This document shows, piece by piece, positions 1-10,398 of a DNA stretch of 64,000 bases; position 1 is the stretch's first letter, and every line of letters starts with the position of its first letter. Made by a program: the position numbers and the translations under genes. The DNA is from Agroathelia rolfsii. Lineage: Eukaryota; Basidiomycota; Agaricomycetes; Amylocorticiales; Amylocorticiaceae. The stretch spans positions 1,364,001 to 1,428,000 of the forward strand of contig JABRWF010000007.1 of the NCBI GenBank assembly GCA_018343915.1, given 5' to 3'. The notes beneath the pieces were generated by a model, which had not been told where the DNA came from, did no database searches, and saw only the letters and a program-made list of their open reading frames with translations.

Positions 1-91
1 TCGGTCATCGTTGCCTCCTCGCCCCTGTCCTCCTGACCATAGCAATATATTACTCTTTCGCTTAACAAACGTCATTATTCTATTCTGAAAG

Positions 92-1328
92 GATGCACAC
101 GGCAACTTCAAGGACTCGTGGAACGCACCGAGCGTACGAGTGACCGACATGGCCGTCACGCCCGATCAAGCACGACTGCTAGTCATTGGAATCAATTGGC
201 ATATGCTAAACACTGGCCGCGACACTAACCTAGCAAAGTCGGCTTTGCTCATCTTTGATCTGCCGACGAAACAGCTCCAAACGTGAGTATCCTGTTCTTT
301 TTTTTTCTTTCTCCTTTTTACTCCTTAGTTTATTCTCTCTCTCCAACCTCCACTCCCATTCACTTCCCCCATTCCTTTCTTTGTTCACCGCGAGGTCTCG
401 TGTCCTGTGACTGATGATGATGATATTTTTGTGTTTGCATTACACTATCCACACAGAACAATCCATTTGGACGGCGAAGTCACAAGTGTGAATGTGTCAC
501 CTGATTCTCAGTATGCGTTGATCAACCATTCATTGAACGTAAGTTTCCGGGTTGTCTCGTTAAGGTTTTCATTTCAATCTATCCTTCTCGATCTCTCCCC
601 CCTTCTACCTTCGTGGAGGAGAAAGGTTTGGAGTTGAAATTGGAAGAAGCTTCCTTTTTTCGTCTTTGTTGGGCGGGGGAGCGGTGATGCTCAAGGGCTG
701 TTTCTAATGTTGTTTATGCACAGGAAATTCATCTGTTGGATCTCAACGATGGTCAGATGGTGCGCAAGTACACCGGTCATATGCAAGGGCACCACGTCAT
801 TCGCAGCTGTTTCGGCGGTGCTGGGGGTAATTTTGTCGTTAGTGGTAGTGAGGGTAAGTCTTTTTAATATGATCTCGGCACCATAATTTTATGTCGCCAG
901 TACCACTCTATACTCATTTGGTATATCTGTTGAATCCAGATGCCAAGGTGTACATCTGGCACCGTGACACGGGTACGCTGCTTGAGATCTTGGAAGGTCA
1001 TGGAGAGGGTAGCGTCAACTCGGTGGCCTGGAACCCCCGAAATTATGGCATGTTTGCCTCTTGCTCTGATGATGGCTCCATACGGCTCTGGGAGGCCCCG
1101 GCACGTCAGCGCGCCGCTGTCGCTGGTGCAGCATCATCGTCATCGTCTTTGGCGTTGGCTGGTAAAGGAGGTATTGCCTCATCCTCTGTTGCGCTCAACG
1201 GTTTTGGTTCACAATCAGGGGCCGTGGCTGGCAAATCGACTCAGGCAGGGCTGGCGGAGAGTGTCTTATCCTCTCGACGAGCACCGTCTACTTCGGGACT
1301 ATCTAGGCATATTCCAACGCCTTTCTAA
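92..1328 (+). CDS. GID7: GID7/WDR26-like WD40 protein, C-terminal part (5' end outside window)
   Basis: This is the 3' part of a WD40-repeat gene; the first visible exon begins just after an acceptor (ctgaaag) near position 91. Spliced exons give successive blades: VRVTDMAVTPD..., HLDGEVTSVNVSPDSQYALI, then HVIRSCFGGAGGNFVVSGSED and KVYIWHRDTGTLLEILEGH, ending with GSVNSVAWNPRNYGMFASCS and DDGSIRLWEAP. The HVIRSCFGG...SGSED...VYIWHR signature is that of WDR26/Gid7, the scaffold subunit of the GID/CTLH ubiquitin ligase, which in yeast degrades gluconeogenic enzymes. After the last blade comes a low-complexity Ala/Ser/Gly tail of about 80 residues with no recognised domain. At least four exons are visible, separated by introns with ordinary GT/AG ends. 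The LisH/CTLH N-terminus expected for the family lies to the left of the window, so completeness cannot be judged. Family assignment is firm; the role in this fungus is inferred. Confidence 0.85.
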
Positions 1329-2282
1329 ATAACTTGTATAACATAATTACCTCCTTCATTCGCCCTCTCTCTGTTACATCGTTTTTATCAATCCCTCTCA
1401 TCCCCTTCTTTTTTGCATCACCATATCAATCTTTGTATACACACCCCCTCATAACGACATTTCTAACTAGTACTCATCCCACATTATCCCATTGATGACA
1501 AACTTTGACCTCAGTTCAAGCTCCTTTTTCAATATTCAAAGTCCCATTTTCGTTCGTCATCCCTCCCTCCGTCTCTCTTTGCTTTTCTGTGGTGATATAC
1601 ATTTACACCTGTTTGGTAAATTCTTGTATTATTTTCACTTCGCATCATCTAACAAGTTTTTTTTTTTTCCCATCCCCCTTATACTCTTCTTACTCTTCTC
1701 TTCACTCCCTATCTCGTTTACCTTTTCCAAGTGCTTACTGATTTTGGATTCGGATCACTGTCGGTTATCGTCATCAAGTCTGCATTGAATAGTGCGAACA
1801 CAGACTCTTAATTATGCACAGACTACAATTTGAGTATCCATTATACAGTAGGGTGAACGTGGCGTCTCATGGGTTATGCTGACCGGCCTTTTGTATTCTG
1901 GGAGCAATTGAGGTCAGAGGTACCAAGGCTGAAAAGTCTAAGTTAGCGTAGACAGAACACTCAGAAGTCAATGTAATAGATAAATTTATGAATTGTGCGC
2001 CCACTAGGGACTCTGGCCAGTAAGCCTGCGTGTTCTTGCAATTATCAGCTACATGTATACTGTACTAGTACATATAATAAACAAGCCTTTAGACTATGTC
2101 TGGCAAGTCAAAGAGTAGCCAAACCTGGATGAGATAAGTAGAAGTATTGAAACATGGATATAATGAGTGGTGTAGACAGCCTGTCGAATCAAAGAGGGAA
2201 AAAAAAAAAAGAATCCTGAGAGAATAAAGAAAGTTCTGGATGGGGCACGATATATGGACACACGGGGATGGCACCTAGGCCG
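1329..2282. other. Intergenic region between convergent genes (GID7-like and Elongin A)
   Basis: About 950 bases hold no convincing gene. The first 450 bases are strongly pyrimidine-rich on the + strand (runs of ttttctt and ccctctc), as expected of a 3' untranslated and termination region of the GID7-like gene. The 98-codon reading frame here is low-complexity Phe/Ser/Leu and is not believed. The rest is AT-rich and featureless. Confidence 0.6.
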
Positions 2283-3686
2283 TCAACGAGAGGCAGATAA
2301 TTGTGAGTATGCCCGGCCCTTGGGCATAAAAAGACTGTTGGTCGGTTTCTTCTTGGCTACAGGGCGAGGAGTAATTTCTGGTGCAGGTGTTGACGGCGCC
2401 GACGAGGCGACTTCTTCAGATTTAGACTGCGAGTCTGGAGGCTCCGTAGGTAAAATAGCTCCGGCATTTACAGACGCAGATGAAGAGTTCACTGGCTTGC
2501 GTATTTTTGTGGATGAGGCTGGGCGAAACGATGATGGTTGTACTGCGTAAGGTGTTACTGTTGGAAGATAAGTGAATGAAGGGCGCTGAACAGTCACCGT
2601 CCGCACGGCGACGCGGCTAGTGGAACCAGAACTTGTGCTTGCAGAAGATGTAGGAGATGTAGATGATAGTGAAGATGTGCTCGAAGAAGCGATATTCGTC
2701 TGCGGACGGTATTGCCGTGCCAAAGGCGGCGTCTTACTGTTGTACACAGCCTTTTGAATTCGACCTGCCTCAGCCTTCGTCTTCTGGAACAGAGTCTTGG
2801 CTGGTTGTCCCCCCCCTGTGAACCAAAAGAAAAGAAAAAAAGATCAGCTGGGTGGCAAAGACATGCAGTACTGTATGTGTTCGACGCACATTTGAAGCGT
2901 TTAGCTGGCCGCTCTCTCACCCGATAGGGAAGCATCTTAATCTCATTTTCTTTCTTCTTTGCGTCGGCCTCTTGACGAGAGCCTCTCATCTTGTTGATTA
3001 GTTGTTCCAGCCTTCTGGAGGACTCGCCTTCTAGGGACTGTGAAGAAATTAAGGAAAAACAAGGTTTAATACAAATTATAGATAGGTCTTACAATATATT
3101 CGTCTCGCCAGGACGAAGGATGCTGCCTGTATCCAAGTCGATATTCTTCAGTTATCCTGGGCCATTTCGCAAGAGCTTTCTCCTGCCAAATATCTAGGAT
3201 GTATGAAAAGAATTGGGGATACAGGAGTGAGATATGTACCGATGATAAACCCAACACAAGAATACAAACCTTGGGTTTCAGCCCGTAACCACTACAGAAG
3301 GTTATAGCATGAGGCATATTGTCAGGTGGACGTTTAGACAATATGGCTCACTGGTGATACTTGTTCTATACGATCAAGGTTTTCCGCTGAACATGCTGTA
3401 AGGATTGGTTTGACAAGTTCATAGGCCATTGCAGGCTCTTCTCCCTCTCCAAGGCCATAGATATCTGTCAGGAATACCACTTTGAGTATCGAAATGCCAT
3501 ATGGCTCAAGCTTGTGACACACAATCTGCATTATTAGATGCAACTAGATACGTCCCATCGAAACTTGAATCAGTATCCTAGCATAAATGAACACGGCCCG
3601 CAACAATGCGACACACCCTTCTGGCACAAGGAGACAAGAGTAGGCAGCCTTTTGGCCGATGTTGATGGTTCATGGTCTACCGACAT
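2283..3686 (-). CDS. ELA1: Elongin A (RNA polymerase II elongation factor / E3 adaptor subunit)
   Basis: This spliced gene encodes a fungal Elongin A. Read on the minus strand from ATG 3684-3686 it gives MSVDHEPSTSAKRLPTLVSL and then CQKG, followed after an intron by IVCHKLEPYGISIL. The segment TLVSLCQKGI fits the BC-box consensus [APST]Lx3Cx3[AILV] used to bind Elongin C. Next comes an F-box-like stretch, AYELVKPILTACSAENLDRI, typical of Elongin A, then WQEKALAKWPRITEEYRLGY, a basic coiled stretch (MRGSRQEADAKKKENEIKML), the family motif KTLFQKTKAEAGRIQKAVYN, and a long Ser/Thr/Pro-rich tail. Elongin A with Elongin B/C stimulates Pol II elongation and, with a cullin, ubiquitinates stalled Rpb1. 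Introns are short. The start was chosen because it puts the BC box near the N-terminus, as in other fungal members. The exact donor after CQKG is inferred. Confidence 0.8.
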
Positions 3687-3747
3687 GACAGAAATACTTA
3701 GGAACTCTAGCAGACAGACTTGTAGAATTATTAAACAAGGTGATCGT

Positions 3748-4087
3748 TTACTGTATACGGGCTTGCGGTCGAGAACCTGAGATGAGTGCCGCTTCAATGC
3801 CAGTGGCCGCCCTCTTATACTTGATCGGAAGTAAATCCAAGGACACGTGGGTTTCGATCATTCTGATTGCTGTAGGAAATTGCCGTGGCAAAATATACAG
3901 CTGTATAAGTCTACTGATACATACGGTCTCTGACAGCTATGCCCTCTACGATACCAATTGGACAAACACGGAGTCATGCATATGCACGAGCATAGCCAAA
4001 AACTTGCGAGGTGGCTTCCAAACGCAGATGTTGAAGAATGCACTGGGCCCTCCTTTGATTGGTTGGCATAACGCTGTCTCGAACCAT
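3748..4087 (-). CDS. Possible small spliced gene of unknown function (about 80 residues)
   Basis: Between Elongin A and Cwf18 a minus-strand reading can be spliced into one frame. Exon 1 (MVRDSVMPTNQRRAQCILQ...EATSQVFGYA) joins across an intron starting gtgcat and ending gtatcgtag to GIAVRDP, then across an intron starting gtatgt and ending cctacag to IRMIETHVSLDLLPIKYKRA, ending SGSRPQARIQ and stop. Both introns (about 43 and 57 nt) have the usual size and GT/AG ends, and the composed product has no internal stop. An in-frame stretch upstream (RGYSSPLAARIS) looks like a mitochondrial presequence but has no ATG before a stop, so a further 5' exon is possible. I do not recognise the family. 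It ends only 61 bases before the Elongin A start. It could instead be Cwf18 3' untranslated sequence with a chance reading frame. Confidence 0.3.
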
Positions 4088-4211
4088 GGGCCAGACAGTC
4101 AGAGTAGAGATGCGTGCTGCAAGCGGACTGGAATAACCTCTTTGCGCAGTGCTAACTAGAGCAATGAGCTCTTTCGATCACTAAAAGGCGTAAAAACCAA
4201 TCCCACTGACC

Positions 4212-4827
4212 TCAATCCTCGTCTTCGTCGGAGGACACAGTTTCAGTTGTTCCCTGAGCCCTCATTGCACCAACGAGTTCATCAGTCTGGCCTTTTTGGG
4301 CAGCCAAACGTTGTCCTGCTATAGTGTTAATAGTTAATTGAATGACAGTTTCTTCAATGCGTACGAATTAAGGTGTGGATGGCTTCCTGAGTCTTACGCT
4401 CAAGCTTCGCCAGCTTTTTGTCCATGTCACGCCTAAGATCCCAGTTGGGTCTTTTCGGTGCAATATTAAAGACATCCTACGATTGTAGATTAAGGATGAA
4501 GCAAGAATATATTGGCTCTCTCATACTCACCAGCTCCTGGGCACGCCTTTGTTCATCTTCTAGGATGATCTTCTCGGCAAGACCTTCGACATCTTTTTCA
4601 ACCGTATCTTGCAGTTTGTCATCACCATTTGTGTGCTTCTTGATTGTACGCGTCTCGGGATTGTAATTTCGGTTGATGATGACAGAGTCACTAGCAGTAG
4701 GGTCAAGAGGCGCATTCTGGTCCAGCACCAAGATAATTGCCTACCCTGTATCGAGTCCGGCTTTTCTCCTGCGCAATGCTTCCAGACGGGCCTTGCGGAC
4801 TTCAGACGCCTCGGCGAGAGTTGACAT
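4212..4827 (-). CDS. cwf18: Cwf18/CCDC12-like pre-mRNA splicing factor
   Basis: This short gene has several introns. The product starts MSTLAEASEVRKARLEALRR and, after a 54-nt intron with a cttgac branch-like sequence, continues DSVIINRNYNPETRTIKKH. It then reads DVEGLAEKIILEDEQRRAQE and DVFNIAPKRPNWDLRRDMDK, then KLAKLERKTQEAIHTLIR, and ends in an acidic tail (SSDEDED). The central APKRPNWDLRRD-(x)-KKLAKLERKTQ block is the hallmark of the cwf18/CCDC12 family, a small coiled-coil protein of the activated spliceosome associated with the Prp19 complex. Total length, a little under 150 residues, fits the family. The start is the first ATG, and the basic N-terminal helix matches CCDC12. It is divergent from GUF1, sharing a promoter region of about 290 bases. 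Confidence 0.85.
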
Positions 4828-5118
4828 GATGAAAGCTGATTTCTGGGAAGCAATCCGAGGTCACTCAGATGGTGTTCCAATGAGAAGTTCGTAATAGACA
4901 TTAGCTAGTTTTGCTTCCGGAACTGTGTCCAAATTGTGGACATTTCAAGTTGCTCATTTCAAGAACAGTCACTGGCATAGTCCGAGTCTTGAGGCGTCTC
5001 GGAGTCTACGCCGCTTGCCTTTTGCCTGGTTGCGTCTATAACCGAAATTCTGTTTACCATAATCTGTGACTATAGGACTGTGTACCGGCCATAGTGACGC
5101 CCGCTCTGGAAAGAGGGA
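4828..5118. promoter_or_regulatory. Divergent promoter region of cwf18 and GUF1
   Basis: This 291-base gap separates the two outward-facing start codons, so it must hold the promoters of both genes. I see no clear TATA box or repeated operator. Confidence 0.5.
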
Positions 5119-8039
5119 ATGTGGATTTCTGCCAGTGCTTCATGGAGACATAAATGCCTCTACGTATTTCAGGGCTATGTCTCCCCAAGGGCGTTCAGCA
5201 CCTCTGTACGCCAGTGTGCTGCAGCCTCTGTGAAGCCAATAGACATAGAGGATCTCACATGCCCTTCAATTAGGTTTGTACCTTATTAATGTTTTATATG
5301 CCAGACTAGACAGACTAACTGCTCAACAGGAACTTTTCCATCATAGCGCATATTGGTGTGTAGGAATCTTGACCTTGTTATTGAGTATGCATACTAATAT
5401 GAAATAGATCACGGAAAGTCTACTCTGGCCGATCGGTGTGTCCTATATCTCTTATGAGAGCAATTAGATGTCTGATGAAGTAAATTCTTTCAGTTTACTG
5501 GAGGTATATGAACAGAAGCCTTGTGCGCATGCCTCACCTAAACTCACCTGATATCACAGTTAACAGGGACAATAAAGCCCAAGGAGGTTGGCCGTAATCT
5601 TCAGGTCCTCGACAAGCTCAAGGTTGAGCGTGAGAGGGGCATAACTGGTCAGCATGCCTCTGTAACTGCATCATATTTATGCTCAATTATGTCGTTTAAC
5701 TTGCAGTAAAGGCACAAACGGCAAGGTGACTCTCCCATCAGAAATTCTGTGTTTTACATGCTGCTGATAGCCGTAGTATGTTCCACTCAGTTGGGGATAC
5801 ACGGTATCTCTTGAACCTCATCGATACTCCTGGACACGTTGATTTCGCCTGGGAGGTTTCTCGCTCCCTTGCTGCTTGTCAAGGTGCTCTGCTTTTGGTT
5901 GATGCTTCTCAAGGTGTACAAGCGCAATCTATCTCCGTCTTTCACGTCGCAAAAGAGCGGGGTCTCAAGATCATACCCGTGCTGAACAAGGTATCTCTTC
6001 AACTCAGGATCCAGAACGATGCCAGTTTACCCAAATACGATACAGATAGACCTTCCTGCGGCTCAACCAGAGCGTATTGCCGCTCAAATGGAAGCTACTT
6101 TCGGCATTGACCCCAAGGACATATTATCCATTTCCGCGAAGACCGGAAAGGGTGTCGAACAGGTTTTACAGGCTATCATCGATCGCATACCACCACCTCC
6201 AACGAGTGAAAAGGGCCCACTCAAAGCGTTTTTATTCGATTCCTTGTATGTGAAATCTTACAATGCGAATTTTCAGATAACTCATTATTCGTAGTTATGA
6301 TCGTTATCGTGGTGTCATTTCTCTCCTGGCAGTCAAGGAAGGCGTAATTCAGAAAGGTATATACCTTCCTTGAATTGCCTTGTTTAGCTGTGTATAAAAC
6401 AGAACTTCGTAGGCACAAGAATAATGTCATGTCACACTGGCAAGAAATACGAAGTCACAGAACTCGGTATCATGAACCCGGAGGAAGTCCCTGTCAATAG
6501 CTTGAACCCTGGACAAGTAGGGTACATAGCATGCAATATGAAGGAATCTTCCGAAGGTATTGCTGTTCTTTAGCATAGATCCTTTTCTTGACTTAATGTC
6601 ATTGTTAGCGCACATTGGTGATACTCTACATCGTGTGGGAGAGCCAGTAAAACCTATGCCGGGCTTCAAACCAGCGCAAGCTATGGTCTATGCTGGTGTC
6701 TTCCCCGTGGACAATAACGATTTTTTGAAGCTTGAAGAATCCATCAAAAGGGTATGCACTCCTGTTTTCCTCATGTTAAAAGGTAAATCTAAAAGCTGTT
6801 CCTCGTAGCTCACATTGACCGATCGAAGCGTAACTGTGCAAAGGGAGTCATCAACCGCCCTTGGTCAGGGCTGTCGTCTTGGCTTCTTGGGAACCTTGCA
6901 TCTGGACGTATTCAGGCAGCGACTTGAGGATGAGTATGACGCCAGCGTTATCATTACGGCTCCGACTGTTCCCTATGAAGGTAACTGCGATCAAGAGAGC
7001 CTTCTACCTCGTAGGCTTATATGTTTCTTTTAGTCGTCTACAGGAACAACAAGGTCGTCCGCGTCAGCAATCCTGTCGAATTCCCCGATGTCACAGATTC
7101 TTCCAACAAAGTGGTAGAGGTTCGCGAGCCGGTTGTTAATGCCTCCATCATCGTCCCAGAAGGTGCCGTCTCTCCTATTCATCCACTCATTTCATACTCG
7201 TTTGACAAATTTCACTTATTTAGACTACCTTGGTGACATGATGGACCTTTGCTATAGCCGCAGAGCGGAAAACTTGGATTACCGATACTTGGACCAAGGC
7301 TCTGGGACTTCATCGCGAATTATATTAACTTGCACTTTGCCTCTGAGTGAGATTGTCACCGACTTTTTCGATAAGCTTAAGAGTCGAAGCTCTGGATTTG
7401 CTAGTTTCGAGTGAGTTCCTCAGTCGTGATTCCATTGCCAAATGTCCGGCCTATGACCATGGCATTTGCTTAATAGTTACGAGGATGCGGGCTATCTGAA
7501 GAGCGATCTTGCAAAGGTTCGTTGTATCGTAGTTGATGGCTCTACACCTGATTATCCTGACTGCATCTTGATACATAGATGACTTTCCTATTGAACGGAA
7601 AGCCAGTCGATGCGCTGGCCCTCATTGTTCACCGTTCAGCTCAAGATGCTGTTGGCAGAAAATGGGTCAAGAAGCTCCGTATGTCCATTCCTTTTCTTTG
7701 AGTTCCACTTTTTTCATACTAAGCATCCCCCTGCAGACAAAGTCATCCCCCGCCAACTTTTTGAAGTGCCCATTCAAGCTGCCATTGGCCGCAAGATCAT
7801 CGCCCGTGAGACTCTGTCAGCGCTCAGAGCAGACGTTACCGCCGGTTTATATGGAGGCACGAATTCCGTTGATGTCATCTGAAAACAAACGCTGACTGGC
7901 TGTTCCAACAGGACATTACGAACGCAAGATGAAACACCTGCAAAATCAGAAGGAGAGCAAGCGAAATATGAAGCGTGTAGGTAAAGTAGATCTACCGCAA
8001 GAGGCCTTCTTCGATATCCTTAGCAACAAGGGTAACTAG
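5119..8039 (+). CDS. GUF1: GUF1, mitochondrial LepA/EF4 translation factor GTPase
   Basis: Guf1 is the mitochondrial form of EF4/LepA, a ribosome-bound GTPase that back-translocates stalled mitoribosomes. ATG 5119 opens a basic, hydroxylated leader ([20 protein letters not shown]...), a plausible mitochondrial presequence, running in frame into [20 protein letters not shown] (G1 P-loop). Later exons give ERERGIT (G2), [19 protein letters not shown] (G3), [15 protein letters not shown] (G4, formed by splicing across about 5990-6043), and [10 protein letters not shown] (G5). They continue through domains II-V, with [20 protein letters not shown], the LepA-type C-terminal domain ([27 protein letters not shown]) and the end [18 protein letters not shown]. 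The lysine-rich C-terminal tail is typical of EF4. More than ten introns are present and the gene looks intact. The transit peptide is inferred from composition. Confidence 0.92.
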
Positions 8040-8476
8040 TCAATTTTGCTTGTAGAAGCTTAAATATATTATTTCTCTTAGCATCTTACTAGTATCTACA
8101 TAATATCATCTCTTTTGTTCATCTTGTCTCACTTGAATGTCTAAGTGTCTTAATCATTTCAGTAACTCTAGTATTCACATAAGAAAAACAAATTGGGACG
8201 GAGAGGATATGTCCATATCGTACAAGCACAGTCAGGCCTTTGAAATTGTGCTACAATCAAAGAGTACAAAGTAAAAAGTAAAGTAATGAAGCCAGTAGAA
8301 GAATGATTGGCTGACAGACATCACATGCGAGGAAGAATCAAATGAAGTCAGGACAAGAACAAACAATGCCAGTAGGCATGATAATGCAGGTATAATACTA
8401 TGTAAGAACAAAAAGTCTAATCAACAAAATGGCCGATATGAGAAGTGAGGGAAAATATATCCAGGTCCATGGTCGA
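8040..8476. other. Intergenic region between convergent GUF1 and GCD7
   Basis: AT-rich sequence lies between two stop codons and is the expected site of both 3' untranslated regions. I see no reading frame, repeat or RNA gene. Confidence 0.6.
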
Positions 8477-9959
8477 TTAGAGTGTATGATCTTCATCGTC
8501 ATACGTCTCTTTAACAAGTCTGTCATCTCTTTGATGAGTATACTCCATTTTTTCCTAAATGAAAAAGGCTCCTACCTGTACATTGATGATGGTGGATGAT
8601 CACCGCTACACGATTCCGTCAGCTTGTATCCTTGAAACAATCTAGGCAATGATACGTACTCATTCGTGATAAATGCATCGATCTGCTCAGGCCCAACATA
8701 GTCATAGTAAGGATTAACAACATCCACTTTATCAACCAGATCTCCTTCCTCAAATCCAAGCACGTGGCTAGGGTCGGCAAAGTCCAAAACACTATATTCA
8801 TGATGCAGATTCCACAACGGCGTGAGCTTAAATTGCCCGGCACAGACGACCACGGGCTTGTAGTGTGCCCGAGCGGCGGTCGCAACTAATAGCGAACCGG
8901 ATATGGCAAACATACCCCCGTTTGCGAGGACAGCATGTGCGCCGAGGATGACTTTGTTTACGCGCGACATAAGGGCGTATATGGAGGAATCGGGGACGAG
9001 GAAGGTAGAGATACCGGCGGATGATAGTGCGCGTGCCATATCGTGGCCGTCATATCTAGTCATGACTATGAGTATGGACGTGGCAAGTTGTATAAAATAA
9101 CGATGGGACGCACGAAGGGCCTGTCTCGGCAACGATTACTGTATAATTACGATAATGGGCTGCTGATTTGAGGAAACTTTTGACCGTTGATGAATGTCCG
9201 ATCGTAAGAATAATTTCACTAAAGGAATATAATCAGACCAAGAACCATATCATAAGCCAGAAGAGAAGAAAACCAACTCGGAGTGTATGTGATCTTTGGC
9301 ATTTTTCGAAACATTATCGTATACCGTTTCCAGCTCGTCCAGAATATCTTGGATTGCCTCCATAACTACAGGCTTGAGTGCACGCGCAAATGAGTCAGGG
9401 TCATCGGGATCATCCTCCTTTAGGGTTAATCTCTGCTCTGCTTTGACAGCCGTAGTGTGTCTTCGAGGTTGACCTTGAAGAACGAATTTGGCGATCGTAA
9501 ACGACCCTTTTGATGATGTGGCGGTTTGAGATCCTTTGATGGCAGAATTGTACTCTTCGCGAACATGATGCAATATTTTTCGAACCGTGTTTCCAACGGT
9601 GTGCTCTGAGGTGTACGATGTTAACCTAGTGAAGATATACTGAAACGAGATAGACTAGTAGACCTTTGGGTTGGGCATCAACCAATTTTCGACCAACGGC
9701 GCGGATTATCTCAACAAGTTGGTCCAGATTTGAGAAACGCGCCTTGGATACGACTTGACGCAGGACGCGGACGGTCTCGAGGGCTGTTTCTCTTGAACCA
9801 ACAACTTGTCTGACAATACAAAGTGCGAAGGCATGAGATCGTGAAGTAAGAACCCCTCAAGTCATGCCATCAGGCCGCAGACCTTCTGCGCAGTTTTGCA
9901 ACCAGATTCTCCACCACAGGAAAGCTGGGCATATTTTGTGATTCGGTCGCCTTTGCCAT
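8477..9959 (-). CDS. GCD7: eIF2B beta subunit (guanine nucleotide exchange factor)
   Basis: eIF2B reloads eIF2 with GTP; beta is one of its three regulatory subunits. The product begins MAKATESQNMPSFPVVENLV, then a helical N-domain (ETVRVLRQVVSKARFSNLDQ..., GNTVRKILHHVREEYNSAIK). A Rossmann-like domain follows with TRYDGHDMARALSSAGISTF, VNKVILGAHAVLANGGMFAI and SGSLLVATAARAHYKPVVVC, ending EGDHPPSSMYRLVKETYDDE and DHTL. The VILGAHAVLANGG and (Y)DYVGPEQIDAFITNEG signatures identify the family, and the SSMYRLVKE C-terminus is specific to beta rather than alpha or delta. The start ATG 9957-9959 is the first in frame. An exon boundary falls inside ...FITNE|GDHPP, where an intron of about 60 nt contains an in-frame stop. 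The gene looks intact. Confidence 0.9.
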
Positions 9960-10398
9960 GATGAAAGTATAATGGTAGTAATGTCCCTCTGTCACGGTAT
10001 TGAGTATAGTAGCAAGGACAGTGCGATCAAAGTGCGTTTTCGATGAAAGATGGATTGACTTCCGAATCGAGACAAAAGAAAGATAAGCTAGAAGGACAGC
10101 TCAGTTGCGGGAAATCACTTGTAGGAGAATGTGTGAAATGGCTATGAGCACACTGATTGTGATCATTTTGGTCTGGGATTCGAGTCATAATTTATACAGA
10201 TCCGACTCCCGATCTATGTTCATCTACCAAAAATGGCATTTCACTCTTCACCTTACATAATCATGCACAAGGAATTGTACCACGCTGGGATGCCATTGAA
10301 AGGGAAGAACAAGTGAAGGATGGAGAGGCATCAGTATAAAAATATTACAGAGCATGTGTCATAAATCACGAGTTGCAGAAGTTTAGTTGATATATGAA
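9960..10398. promoter_or_regulatory. GCD7 upstream region and DUF1776 gene 3' flank
   Basis: The gap lies between two minus-strand genes. The left part must hold the GCD7 promoter and the right part the 3' untranslated region of the DUF1776 gene. No reading frame or repeat stands out. Confidence 0.45.
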
